The notes beneath the pieces are model-generated. The model was not told where the DNA came from. It saw only the letters and a list, made by a program, of their open reading frames with translations, and did not search any database. Position numbers and translations under genes: made by a program. Shown one piece after another: positions 1 to 9,767 of a stretch of 10,496 nt of DNA (position 1 is the first letter of the stretch; every line of letters starts with the position of its first letter). The stretch is taken from positions 1-10,496 of the forward strand of contig JAEWKB010000203.1 in NCBI GenBank assembly GCA_023386255.1. The letters are read 5' to 3'. This DNA comes from Bacteroidota bacterium (GTDB lineage Bacteria; Bacteroidota; Bacteroidia; Flavobacteriales; Flavobacteriaceae).

Positions 1-2656
1 GGGTAGCATTAAGTAATACTGTTTTTTTGGCCGAAGCCAGGTTTTTAAACAGTTCGGTTTTTTCGTGTACAAGTTCATGCAGCAGGTAAGGTTCAGATTC
101 CTGGTTTTGGCTTTCCTTGGCATATTCCAGGAAACTGTCTACAAACTCATACAGTTGCGATGATGACGAATGTATGGCTATAATGTCATCCTGCAGTTCC
201 GGATTGCTGTTCGCGATTTTATTGTACAGGTATTTACCGGTAATGGCCATAAACCGTAGTGGGCTTTTAATATCATGCGTTATGAGTTTGATAAGTTTTT
301 TGTGGTTGGTAATCTGTCGGCTAAGGTCATCGCGGGTTTTGCGTAATGTGCTTATTGTATGGCGTAGTTGGGCAGTTTGCTCTACAATTTTCTTCTCCAG
401 CAGTACATTTTTATAGCGAATGTACTTTGTCCTTAACTTTACGGCAAAATAAAGCAATGCTATGCCTGCCAGTGCCGCCAGTGCTAAAAACCATGCCTGT
501 TGCCAAAAAGCAGGTATAACTGTAAAGTGAATTGTTTTGTATATCCATTTTCCGCCAAATCCTGCAAGTTTGCGTACAGTAACCGTATAATTGCCAGGCG
601 GCAGAGTAGAATAGGTAATATGGTCATCGGCCAGTGGCAGCCAGGCCTGTGTTATAGGGCCCTCAAGCTTAACTTCAAAATTCTGGTTGTATGGATTGTC
701 GCTATAGGGGCTGCTCACAAAAATCTTTATACGTCCGAAGTTTCTTTTAAGGTGAAGAGTATCAGTTATAACGCGGTTTTTTCCGTCTATATCTATTTCA
801 TCAATGTATATGGCATTTAAAGGTGCGGCAGGCTTTATTTCTGCAGGATTAAAATATACAATACCATCCATAGAGGGCAGGTACATAGTAGTTTGGTTAA
901 CATAAATGCCGCACGGTTCGCAACCGCCGTTAAACTCATTGTTTAGGAATCCCGAAGATTTGTCGTAGTGGTAATAGTACACTGCCTTTGCTTTGCCATC
1001 AGCATAATCCAGCAGGTCCTGCCTGCGTGCCTGAAAGATACCCCTGTTGGTAGTAAGCCACAGGTAGCCTTTCCTGTCTTCCATAACACAATGGGTGCTC
1101 AGCATATATTTGTTCCTGTCCATAGGGAACTGTATTGCTCTTTTGCCCCTGTATAAGTAAAGCCCGCCATTATAGGTAGCAGCCCAAATTTCCTGGGGGC
1201 CCTTTACATACAGGCTTCTTACATAAACATCAGGAAATCCTTTTACCGCTTCGGCAGTTTTTGTAACTGTATGTACTCTGTACAGCCCTTTTAAAGACCC
1301 CACGTAAATCACGCCGGCATTTAGCCAGTTAAGGCATATTGGGGTGAAATCAAGCCTAATGAACAGCTTTGGCACATCACCGGGTTTAGATGGGTCAACA
1401 CAATATAAAGTACCTTTGTAATTCCTTTCATTTTGGCCTGTACCTATCCATATTTTACCGTCTTTGCCTTCTGCCAGTATTGATATGCGCCCCTCAAGCT
1501 CCCAGGAATCACAGGTTGTATAGCCTGTACTTTTATTAAACCGTGATACTTTTTCGTGTGTCTTTGTCCACAGGTCGCCATTGCGGTCTATAGCTATGCA
1601 ATACTTGTCACTGTAATTATCAAACTTTAAATTTCCTACATGCTTTCCGTTACTAAACAGGTCTCCTGTAGAAGCCAGTATCTGGTCATTAAAGCGAGTA
1701 AGGGCGTAGTAAACGCCGTCAGTCCCCGTATTATGCTTATACGGCGACTCCATGTGCCTGAAGATGTTCTTCTTTACGATCAGGAAACCCTTGTTGGCGC
1801 TACCCAGGTACAGCACATCATTAGCCGTATCATAGTATAGAGAGTGAATATTTATTTTGGGGTCAAAATCTTCATATATCAGTACCGGCACAATTGTATC
1901 ATTCTTTTCCGTCAGGTAAAAAAGCCGCCGCCCATTGAGGAGGAACACCTGCCGGTGTACCATATTATTAAGTATTTTGTGACCCTTGAGCAAAGGCATG
2001 GCAAACGTGCCGAACGTTTCCCGGGGGCCTGTAAGCTTTGCATACCCTTTATTTTTTACAAGGCGGTACAAATTGTTGCCGAGGGTAAAAAATTGTGTAG
2101 AATCAGGATACTTATAGCCATACCGGCATATTAGCTTGTGCTTGTGGGTATATTCCTGTATGGTGTCGCTGCTTATTACAAAATATTTATCGTCCGCCAC
2201 CCATTTAAAGATTTCCTTCTGCAGGCTTATATGGTAAGGGTGCATGGCCTCCATGTGAGTATATTTTACATGCTTTTTCCGCTTGTAAGGGTATGGCACC
2301 TTTAAAAGCTGCACTTTTCGGTTCTTTATAAGCAACAGGTCTTCATAGCTGTCATTTCGAATAGTGATGCTGTCTTTCCTGACATCGCCGCTAAACATGA
2401 ACATCCTGTCAGATACTATACCCGGAAGGTCTTCTGAGTTGTAAACCCTGAAATTGCGGCCGTCATACCGTACAATGCCACTTTCGGTAGACAGCCATAA
2501 AAAACCATATTTATCCGCAACAATTGATTTCACGCTGTTTTGTGGCAGGTGGTTGCTATCTGCTGAATACCAGGTGGAATGATATGTGTTTTGGGAGAAA
2601 ATAAAGTTTGTGCTAAAGAGCACCAACAGGCACAAGATTTTTTTCCTGAAGGTCAT
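1..2656 (-). CDS. Propeller/Y_Y_Y sensor histidine kinase, 3' end beyond window
   Basis: I translated the complementary strand and found 885 codons without a stop, from ATG at 2656 to the left edge. Residues 1-21 form a signal peptide (cleavage near FIFS/QN). Regulator-propeller (Reg_prop) repeats follow: FLWLSTESGIVRYDG near 52-66, KIWIGTG, IWAATYNGGLY and YLWLTTNRGIF near 528. The family motif FLNNEFNGG precedes a Y_Y_Y domain at about 645-705. One membrane helix lies at about 722-740, then a basic, coiled-coil-like linker and the dimerisation box THDIKSPLRF with phospho-accepting His794. The ATPase domain must lie beyond position 1, so I cannot tell whether a receiver or AraC domain follows. 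The propeller should sit in the periplasm and sense a ligand; this architecture in Bacteroidota usually senses glycans, but the ligand here is unknown. It is divergent from the GH97 gene. No Shine-Dalgarno sequence precedes the start. Confidence 0.93.
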   Translation of the reverse strand, partial: MTFRKKILCLLVLFSTNFIFSQNTYHSTWYSADSNHLPQNSVKSIVADKYGFLWLSTESGIVRYDGRNFRVYNSEDLPGIVSDRMFMFSGDVRKDSITIRNDSYEDLLLIKNRKVQLLKVPYPYKRKKHVKYTHMEAMHPYHISLQKEIFKWVADDKYFVISSDTIQEYTHKHKLICRYGYKYPDSTQFFTLGNNLYRLVKNKGYAKLTGPRETFGTFAMPLLKGHKILNNMVHRQVFLLNGRRLFYLTEKNDTIVPVLIYEDFDPKINIHSLYYDTANDVLYLGSANKGFLIVKKNIFRHMESPYKHNTGTDGVYYALTRFNDQILASTGDLFSNGKHVGNLKFDNYSDKYCIAIDRNGDLWTKTHEKVSRFNKSTGYTTCDSWELEGRISILAEGKDGKIWIGTGQNERNYKGTLYCVDPSKPGDVPKLFIRLDFTPICLNWLNAGVIYVGSLKGLYRVHTVTKTAEAVKGFPDVYVRSLYVKGPQEIWAATYNGGLYLYRGKRAIQFPMDRNKYMLSTHCVMEDRKGYLWLTTNRGIFQARRQDLLDYADGKAKAVYYYHYDKSSGFLNNEFNGGCEPCGIYVNQTTMYLPSMDGIVYFNPAEIKPAAPLNAIYIDEIDIDGKNRVITDTLHLKRNFGRIKIFVSSPYSDNPYNQNFEVKLEGPITQAWLPLADDHITYSTLPPGNYTVTVRKLAGFGGKWIYKTIHFTVIPAFWQQAWFLALAALAGIALLYFAVKLRTKYIRYKNVLLEKKIVEQTAQLRHTISTLRKTRDDLSRQITNHKKLIKLITHDIKSPLRFMAITGKYLYNKIANSNPELQDDIIAIHSSSSQLYEFVDSFLEYAKESQNQESEPYLLHELVHEKTELFKNLASAKKTVLLNAT

Positions 2657-2682
2657 TTACGGTTAGGTATGGGTTTGGCATT

Positions 2683-2690
2683 CAAATATA
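2683..2690 (-). promoter_or_regulatory. Candidate -7 element for the kinase gene
   Basis: On the minus strand this reads TATATTTG, an exact fit to the Bacteroidota -7 consensus TAnnTTTG, 26 bp before the kinase ATG. That predicts a short leader of about 20 nt. No TTG is found at the expected -33 spacing; that position is instead taken by the edge of the palindrome at 2712-2733. This suggests a promoter that needs an activator, which is inference. Confidence 0.55.
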
Positions 2691-2711
2691 GTTATAAGCT
2701 TTTATGTATAA

Positions 2712-2733
2712 CTTGTAGAATTAATTCTACAAG
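2712..2733. promoter_or_regulatory. Perfect 22-bp palindrome, candidate operator
   Basis: The left arm CTTGTAGAATT is followed directly by its exact reverse complement AATTCTACAAG, with no spacer. It ends 21 bp upstream of the kinase -7 element, so it covers roughly -36 to -57 of that promoter, the usual position for a dimeric activator or an overlapping repressor. No T-run follows on either side, so it is not a terminator. The regulator is not known. Confidence 0.6.
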
Positions 2734-2843
2734 AAAAAATATAAACTTGTACATACGGGGTTTTTATTTATACCTAAGTTTGCCCTGTTCAATTGCTATA
2801 ATACTTTATGTTACAGCAAGAGTACCTACGGTAGGTTACCGTT

Positions 2844-2881
2844 TATATTGTTCCCCCAATTTTTACCTATATTTTCCCCCA
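2844..2881. repeat. Imperfect direct repeat TATATT(G)TTCCCCCA, two copies
   Basis: Copy one is at 2844-2858 (TATATTGTTCCCCCA) and copy two at 2868-2881 (TATATTTTCCCCCA). The shared TTCCCCCA blocks start 23 bp apart, close to two helical turns, which fits two half-sites of a regulator on one face of the DNA. The second copy abuts the hairpin at 2883. A role is not established. Confidence 0.4.
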
Positions 2882-2882
2882 G

Positions 2883-2914
2883 GAAAAAGCGGCAGCCCAA
2901 ACTGCCGCTTTTTC
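2883..2914. terminator. Terminator-like hairpin, symmetrical
   Basis: A 13-bp perfect stem (GAAAAAGCGGCAG / CTGCCGCTTTTTC) encloses the six-base loop CCCAAA. The GC core is flanked by A5 and T5, so it can act as an intrinsic terminator in either direction. It lies between two divergent starts, 228 bp upstream of the kinase start and upstream of the GH97 promoter, so it terminates neither annotated gene. It may insulate the two promoters or end a small RNA. Confidence 0.65.
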
Positions 2915-2986
2915 TATTAATGCTGTGCCCTCAAAATTGTGTGTATAAATAAACGCGCGTGCCTAAAGTTTTTAACACGCAAACGA

Positions 2987-3017
2987 TTGAGGCGGTTGCA
3001 GCCCTATAGTATTTTTG
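2987..3017 (+). promoter_or_regulatory. Promoter of the GH97 gene
   Basis: TTG at 2987-2989 and TATTTTTG at 3010-3017 are separated by exactly 20 bp, matching the Bacteroidota housekeeping pattern TTG-N20-TAnnTTTG. Transcription would start near 3024, giving a leader of about 55 nt before the ATG at 3080. The leader is AT-rich with no Shine-Dalgarno sequence. Confidence 0.6.
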
Positions 3018-3064
3018 ATATTCACTTTATTTTAAATAGCTTTACCTTTTACAGTTATTACTAA

Positions 3065-5218
<2,154 letters not shown>

Positions 5219-5234
5219 TTTCAACAAAAAATTT

Positions 5235-5262
5235 AAAAGCCTCTTTTACAGAGGCTTTTTTT
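5235..5262 (+). terminator. Intrinsic terminator of the GH97 gene
   Basis: A hairpin with arms AAAAGCCTC and GAGGCTTTT around loop TTTTACA, starting 17 bp after the stop codon and followed by a T-run. It closes the GH97 gene as a single transcription unit. Confidence 0.85.
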
Positions 5263-5276
5263 ATGCTATTCTTTTT

Positions 5277-5289
5277 ATTTAGAATTAAT
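5277..5289. repeat. Upstream copy of a 13-bp direct repeat
   Basis: ATTTAGAATTAAT occurs here and again, identically, at 5336-5348, 59 bp apart start to start. The two copies bracket the receptor promoter (-33 at 5299, -7 at 5322). The downstream copy is part of the inverted repeat over the transcription start, so this upstream copy may be a second, weaker binding site for the same regulator. That role is inference. Confidence 0.45.
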
Positions 5290-5298
5290 AAAAATAAT

Positions 5299-5329
5299 TT
5301 GCATATATAATTTCTGACTTTTACATTTG
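5299..5329 (+). promoter_or_regulatory. Promoter of the heme receptor-hmuY operon
   Basis: TTG at 5299-5301 and TACATTTG at 5322-5329 are 20 bp apart, a full match to the Bacteroidota TTG-N20-TAnnTTTG pattern. The start of transcription would fall near 5336, leaving a leader of only about 26 nt. That start lies inside the operator-like repeats at 5338-5363. Confidence 0.65.
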
Positions 5330-5337
5330 CATTCAAT

Positions 5338-5363
5338 TTAGAATTAATCTAATTAAGATTAAT
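5338..5363. promoter_or_regulatory. Overlapping Fur-box-like inverted repeats
   Basis: Two inverted repeats overlap. The first, TTAGAATTAATCTAA at 5338-5352, has a 7-1-7 layout with six of seven pairs matching. The second, at 5343-5363, has perfect outer arms ATTAATCT and AGATTAAT around AATTA and ends in the AT of the start codon. A 7-1-7 AT-rich repeat at the start of transcription is the typical geometry of a Fur repressor site, and Fur control of heme uptake is well known in other bacteria. Assignment to Fur is inferred from layout and context. Confidence 0.5.
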
Positions 5364-7509
5364 GGTGCAGATTATAACCAAAGCAACACAATATCTATTC
5401 TTACTACTTGCATTGCCCGTCTATGCCCAGGAAACAGTTATTGATACCACTAAAACCAGCCAGATAGAGGAAGTAGTGGTTACCGGGCAATTTGAGCCGC
5501 AGTCATTAAAAAAATCTGTTTATAATGTACGGGTCATAACGCGCGAAGATATTTTAAGGCAGGCCGGGAATAACCTTGCCGATGTGCTGAACCAGTATAT
5601 AAACATCAGTGTGCAGCCAAACGGAACAACCGGGCGCTTTACCGTATCAATGTTTGGCCTTGATTCGCAGTACTTCAAGATCATGGTCGATAATATCCCC
5701 CTGGTTAGCGATACAGGGCTTGGTAATAATATAGACCTTACCCAGATAAACCTTGATGATATTGAGCGTATAGAAATTATTGAAGGTTCTATGGGGGTTA
5801 CGCATGGAGCCAACGCCGTAAGCGGCATTTTAAATATCATCACTAAAAAATCGGCCAAAACAAGCTGGGAAGTTACCGCTACATTGCAGGAAGAAACTGT
5901 TGGTACAGAATATGCCTGGTTTGATAAAGGCAGGCACATACAGTCTTTTAAAATATCTCACAATATCGGCAGTAGCTGGTTTGCTTCGGTGGGTGCTAAC
6001 CGTAATGATTTTGCCGGCTTTTATGATGATAAACAGGGTAAGGATTACAGCCTGAACAACGGATTGCGTGGTTACAGCAGCTGGCTCCCTAAAGAGCAGT
6101 TCGCCACAAATGCTCTAATAAGTTACAACAAAAATAATTTCAGGATATTTTATAAGTTCGATTATTATAACGAAACTGTAAGTTTTTTTAATCCGGTTGT
6201 TCAGCCTACTATTGATTTTACTGAATTTTACAGCCGTGACAGCCGCAATTACACCAATCGCTACTACCATCATTTAAACGCCTTTGGCAAACTTTTCTCG
6301 AAGCTGGTGTACAATGTATCGGTATCACAGCAAAAGCAGGAGCGCGAAAAGGAGTCATTTAATTATTATATACTGGCAGCCAACGAAGGATTTAATGACA
6401 GGCAGGTATATGAATCAAGAGATGTTTTGTATTCTACCGGAACGCTTACCAATTTTTTCAGCAATAAAAAGTTTGACCTGCAAATAGGATATGAGCTGGT
6501 GAATGAACAGGGATACGCCTCGCAGCTTGCAGGCACCTATAACAACGGCCTTGGCAGTGTTGACAAGACTTTAGAAAACTATGATGTATATGGCTCTGCC
6601 GAACTTGGGCTTACAGATAAGTTTTCCCTACGCCCGGGCTTCAGGTACTCCTTCCAGTCGTTGTTTGATGATCAGTATGCCGTATCCTTTGGTGCCAGAT
6701 ACCTTTTCAGGAATAATATAGAATTACGCGGTACAGTGGGTAAGTCATACCGTACGCCTAACTTTCAGGAGCTGTATACCTATTTTGTAGACAGCAACCA
6801 TGATCTGCAGGGCAACGAGAACCTTGTGCCGGAGCATAGCTTATCTTATGAAGCCAACATTAAAAAGGCTACATATTTTGATGCCGGCGTGGTGCTGAAC
6901 AACAGCCTTTCGTTAACCTATATGAATGTTGATGACCGGATTGCAAATGTAATGGTGTCTTCTGATCCCAGGCTCATATTTCGCTATGAAAATATTGATA
7001 AGTACAGGATGTGGAACTTTGCTTCCTCTAACAGTTTTAAGTATAAGAACTGGGATGGACGGTTAGGCCTGTCTCTACTCGGAATATCCCAGCGGATTGA
7101 TGCTGCAGCGGAGGGCGCCGTTTCCGATGATAAGTTTTTATATTCGTTCCTTGCCAATGCCAATGTGGCTTACAACATTACACAATGGAACACCCTTCTA
7201 TCACTATACTATAAGTATACTGGGCCATTTCAGCAATATGTACAGACAGATGACGGCGCAGGCAACACCATATTTGTATTAAATGAATTTGAAGATTACA
7301 GCCTGTTGGATGCCTCTGTTCGCAAATCATTCTTTAATAATCAATTTGATGTAACGTTCGGTGCACGTAACCTGCTCAATGTAAACAGCCTCCGGTCATC
7401 AACCCGGGGAGGGAGTACAGGGGTTCATTCAGCTGCATCTGACAGCCAGTCAATAGGCTACGGCCGCTCTTACTTTATTAAACTTACGTACAATCTCAAT
7501 TTTAACTAA
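5362..7509 (+). CDS. TonB-dependent outer-membrane heme receptor
   Basis: This 715-residue protein begins with a signal peptide (cleavage near VYA/QE, residue 22), then a TonB-box-like IEEVVVTG at 35-42, a plug domain of about 45-155 ending in NAVSGILNIITKK, and a 22-strand-type beta-barrel to the C terminus. There is no carboxypeptidase-like N-terminal extension, so it resembles siderophore/heme receptors rather than SusC. Residues 460-500 hold YRTPNFQELY and NENLVPE, the counterparts of the FRAP and NPNL boxes of heme receptors, with His480 between them; a plug histidine is at 148. ShuA and HemR use histidines at comparable places. With hmuY 12 bp downstream, heme or hemoprotein is the likely substrate; another iron chelate is possible. 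The start codon sits within the operator repeat and has no Shine-Dalgarno sequence. Confidence 0.88.
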   Translation: MVQIITKATQYLFLLLALPVYAQETVIDTTKTSQIEEVVVTGQFEPQSLKKSVYNVRVITREDILRQAGNNLADVLNQYINISVQPNGTTGRFTVSMFGLDSQYFKIMVDNIPLVSDTGLGNNIDLTQINLDDIERIEIIEGSMGVTHGANAVSGILNIITKKSAKTSWEVTATLQEETVGTEYAWFDKGRHIQSFKISHNIGSSWFASVGANRNDFAGFYDDKQGKDYSLNNGLRGYSSWLPKEQFATNALISYNKNNFRIFYKFDYYNETVSFFNPVVQPTIDFTEFYSRDSRNYTNRYYHHLNAFGKLFSKLVYNVSVSQQKQEREKESFNYYILAANEGFNDRQVYESRDVLYSTGTLTNFFSNKKFDLQIGYELVNEQGYASQLAGTYNNGLGSVDKTLENYDVYGSAELGLTDKFSLRPGFRYSFQSLFDDQYAVSFGARYLFRNNIELRGTVGKSYRTPNFQELYTYFVDSNHDLQGNENLVPEHSLSYEANIKKATYFDAGVVLNNSLSLTYMNVDDRIANVMVSSDPRLIFRYENIDKYRMWNFASSNSFKYKNWDGRLGLSLLGISQRIDAAAEGAVSDDKFLYSFLANANVAYNITQWNTLLSLYYKYTGPFQQYVQTDDGAGNTIFVLNEFEDYSLLDASVRKSFFNNQFDVTFGARNLLNVNSLRSSTRGGSTGVHSAASDSQSIGYGRSYFIKLTYNLNFN

Positions 7510-7521
7510 TAAACCATAATT

Positions 7522-8604
7522 ATGAAAAAAAGTTTTATTTTTCTACTATCAATCGGTATGCTGGCATTTACTGCATGTAGTGACGACGATACTGCGGCAA
7601 CAGGCCCACAGGGGCCATTAAACAGTGCATTGCTTCAGCCTTCAACAGGTGGACCCGGCCAGCCTAATTCAGTATATGTAGATCTAAGCAATGGCGGAAT
7701 GGTATCAGCAGCCAGGACATCGTGGGAGCTTGGTTTCTACTCTGGCAGTGATTTCAGGGTAATGATTAACAGCTCATTAAAAATGTCGGTTAAACAACTG
7801 TCGTCTACTAATATTGATGAGGTGGTTGCTCCCGATGATACTATGTTGATAGCACAAGGGCAGGGATTTGCCAATCAGGTTGATGACCCTACAGGTAACA
7901 TTTCTGGTACAGCTATTTCGTCCATATCAGCTAACGACGCCGACAATAAAGTGTATCTTGTTAACCTTGGCAACGGACCTGCTGCCGCTGCTCCTGCAGT
8001 AGGCGCTGAAAGCTCTGCATCAGGGCCTCACCGTGGCTGGAAAAAGGTAAGGATTTTAAGGAACGGCAACGGTTATAAGATCCAGTATGCTGATATAAAC
8101 GCTACAACCCACCAGGAAATTATAGTTAATAAAAATGAAGCTTTTAACTTTACCTTCTTCAGTTTGACAACCAACAGCACAGTTGCTGTTGAACCACAAA
8201 AATCAGGATGGGATCTTGTTTTTACCACTTTTACAAACGTAATCCCGTCTCAGGGGGCACAGGTGCCGTACTATTATCCGGATTATATACTTACCAATAC
8301 AAAAGGAGGAGCTCAATCTTACCAGGTTATGATAGCTGATGGCGTTACTTATGAAAGCTTTACACTCGCCCAAGTTAACGCAGCCGGCTTTAACACAGAT
8401 CAAAGGAACATCGGCTCCAACTGGAGAGGTACAAGCGTTATGGGCCCGGGAGGATTCCCAATTTCTCAATTCGTTCTTAAGACCGATCGTTTCTTTGTTG
8501 TAAAAGATACCGATGGTAACATTTACAAAGTACGTATGACCGGTGGCGCGAACCAGGCCGGGGAAAGGGGCTTCCCTGCTTTCCAGTATGAATTATTACA
8601 ATAA
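7522..8604 (+). CDS. hmuY: HmuY-family heme-binding surface lipoprotein, long form
   Basis: This 360-residue protein has a lipoprotein signal peptide (FTAC, lipidated Cys19). The residues just after the cysteine are SDDDT, matching the acidic surface-export signal described for Bacteroidota lipoproteins (SDDDD in B. fragilis, SDDFE in F. johnsoniae), so it should face outward. It belongs to the HmuY family, whose Porphyromonas member binds heme for the HmuR receptor, but is much longer (about 216 residues there). The W-[DE]-L-x-F motif occurs twice, SWELGF at 67-72 and GWDLVF at 229-234, suggesting two related halves. The C terminus has FFVVKDTDGNIYKVRM, a usual closing strand. Only two histidines exist (170 and 197). 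It is 12 bp downstream of the receptor, in one operon ended at 8654. Heme is the expected ligand, by family and context. Confidence 0.87.
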   Translation: MKKSFIFLLSIGMLAFTACSDDDTAATGPQGPLNSALLQPSTGGPGQPNSVYVDLSNGGMVSAARTSWELGFYSGSDFRVMINSSLKMSVKQLSSTNIDEVVAPDDTMLIAQGQGFANQVDDPTGNISGTAISSISANDADNKVYLVNLGNGPAAAAPAVGAESSASGPHRGWKKVRILRNGNGYKIQYADINATTHQEIIVNKNEAFNFTFFSLTTNSTVAVEPQKSGWDLVFTTFTNVIPSQGAQVPYYYPDYILTNTKGGAQSYQVMIADGVTYESFTLAQVNAAGFNTDQRNIGSNWRGTSVMGPGGFPISQFVLKTDRFFVVKDTDGNIYKVRMTGGANQAGERGFPAFQYELLQ

Positions 8605-8629
8605 TTGTCCATAGTAGTTAGTTTATTTT

Positions 8630-8654
8630 ATCCCGGCTGATGCCGGGATTTTTT
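8630..8654 (+). terminator. Terminator of the receptor-hmuY operon
   Basis: The stem ATCCCGGC / GCCGGGAT encloses loop TGAT and runs into six T residues, 25 bp after the hmuY stop codon. It is a strong intrinsic terminator on the plus strand. Confidence 0.88.
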
Positions 8655-8672
8655 ATGGTAGCTCTAAATAAT

Positions 8673-8697
8673 AAAGCCGCTCACTGAGCGGCTTTTT
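8673..8697. terminator. Bidirectional terminator between converging operons
   Basis: Arms AAAGCCGCTCA and TGAGCGGCTTT pair around a single unpaired C, so the real loop is about three bases after fraying. T5 follows on the plus strand and TTTATTATTT on the minus strand. On the minus strand it lies 22 bp after the hmuS stop and is the natural end of that operon; on the plus strand it backs up the terminator at 8630. Confidence 0.83.
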
Positions 8698-8717
8698 GGC
8701 ACATAATAACCTAACAA

Positions 8718-9755
8718 TTATAGTGAAGCAACCAAATCTCTCCATTCCTGCAGTTCTGGTATCCCCGGCTTCCTCTTCCCGAAGAACTGAACTATAATTT
8801 CTCCCATTTCATTAAAAACCTCAATGGCCGTAACCACACCGTCTTCGGTTGGTTTGCGCACTACCCACGTTTGCGATATTTTACTCATATCCAGATGCAG
8901 GTTAAAATCAGGATCCATAACATTAAACCACTGGTTGTGCCACATGGTTTTGCGTACCAGCCCTGTATGTATTTGTATATTGCCCCTGTTGCCTACAAAG
9001 CACATGATGGGTAATTTTTGTTCCGCTGCTTTTTCAAGCATGGTAACTATGGCTTCTTTTTCAATTTGATGGACATATGTTTCGTCCGGTGCAAGGCGAA
9101 GTGCCTGTGTCCTGGTCACGCCAAATTTCTTAAGCATCCCGAAAAAAGCATGTGTGTCTTTCAGGTTTACCCATGCCTCCCGGAAACCCTGCACATCAAT
9201 ATCTGCATCCGGTTTTTCATCAAGCACCAACGGCACTTCAACAGTAGTTTCTTCCGGCTCCTGGTTTTCAGATTTAAATTCTTCTACCAGTGTGTCAAAA
9301 GCGGCTTCATTACTCTCTTTGGTCAGGTAAATTTTATGAATTGCCAAACCGTCCTTACCGAAAAACTGGAGGCTTTTCCTGTCGCCGTGCTCACTTTTTT
9401 CAGCAACGGCAAAAGCCTTGTCCCAATGCGACAGGAAAATGCGCAGGTCTATATCCTCACCCACAAATAATCCCGCAAAAGGCGAGCTGAAATCGGGGTT
9501 TAGGTACACACCTTTACGCTCGTGTATACATTCATCGTTACGGGTTAGGGCCATTACTTTGCCCAGTTTTTCAACTTCAGTAAGTATATTGGCAAATTCA
9601 GGGCTTAGGCGTGTTACTGTTTCACCTGCTTGTGTAGCTACAAGTTCAGCTTCACTCACGCCAAGCTGTTCGGCGGCATTGCGTATCCTCAGGTGCGGGT
9701 TATCAGCTTTTAGCGCTTCCCACTGCGATTTTAGCGTATTGGTCATTGTATTCAT
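8718..9755 (-). CDS. hmuS: Hemin-degrading factor / heme chaperone HmuS
   Basis: This 345-residue cytoplasmic protein matches the HemS/ChuS/HmuS family in length and in its two tandem homologous halves (about 10-165 and 190-345), joined by an acidic linker near 161-187. The proximal heme ligand of the family (His193/196) corresponds to His202 in DTHAFFGMLKKFG, and the distal arginine to Arg105 in DIDLRIFLSHW. Paired family motifs are LQFFGKDGLAIHKIYL in the first half and IVQFFGKRKPG in the second. Family members take heme from the ABC importer and either hand it on or open the ring to release iron; which applies here cannot be read from sequence. It follows hmuV by 12 bp in one operon. ATG at 9755 is chosen; a second ATG at 9746 would remove only three residues. 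Confidence 0.94.
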   Translation of the reverse strand: MNTMTNTLKSQWEALKADNPHLRIRNAAEQLGVSEAELVATQAGETVTRLSPEFANILTEVEKLGKVMALTRNDECIHERKGVYLNPDFSSPFAGLFVGEDIDLRIFLSHWDKAFAVAEKSEHGDRKSLQFFGKDGLAIHKIYLTKESNEAAFDTLVEEFKSENQEPEETTVEVPLVLDEKPDADIDVQGFREAWVNLKDTHAFFGMLKKFGVTRTQALRLAPDETYVHQIEKEAIVTMLEKAAEQKLPIMCFVGNRGNIQIHTGLVRKTMWHNQWFNVMDPDFNLHLDMSKISQTWVVRKPTEDGVVTAIEVFNEMGEIIVQFFGKRKPGIPELQEWRDLVASL

Positions 9756-9767
9756 TATGTTGATTTT

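Noticed and set aside
1..2134. Several plus-strand reading frames of 62-106 codons on the left
   Set aside because: All lie opposite the kinase frame, which is open for 885 codons and has recognisable domains throughout.
2824..2836. ACCTAC-G-GTAGGT inverted repeat as an operator or hairpin
   Set aside because: The one-base centre cannot form a stable loop and the arms are only six bases; too weak to annotate separately.
2579..2920. Plus-strand 113-codon reading frame across the kinase start and the intergenic region
   Set aside because: It overlaps the kinase signal-peptide region and runs through the palindrome and hairpin. Its composition is that of AT-rich noncoding DNA, and no family is recognisable.
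5520..5939. Minus-strand 139-codon reading frame inside the receptor gene
   Set aside because: It lies opposite the conserved plug domain and shows no domain of its own.
9018..9470. Plus-strand 150-codon reading frame opposite hmuS
   Set aside because: It is antisense to a complete HmuS with conserved heme-ligand motifs; there is no independent support.
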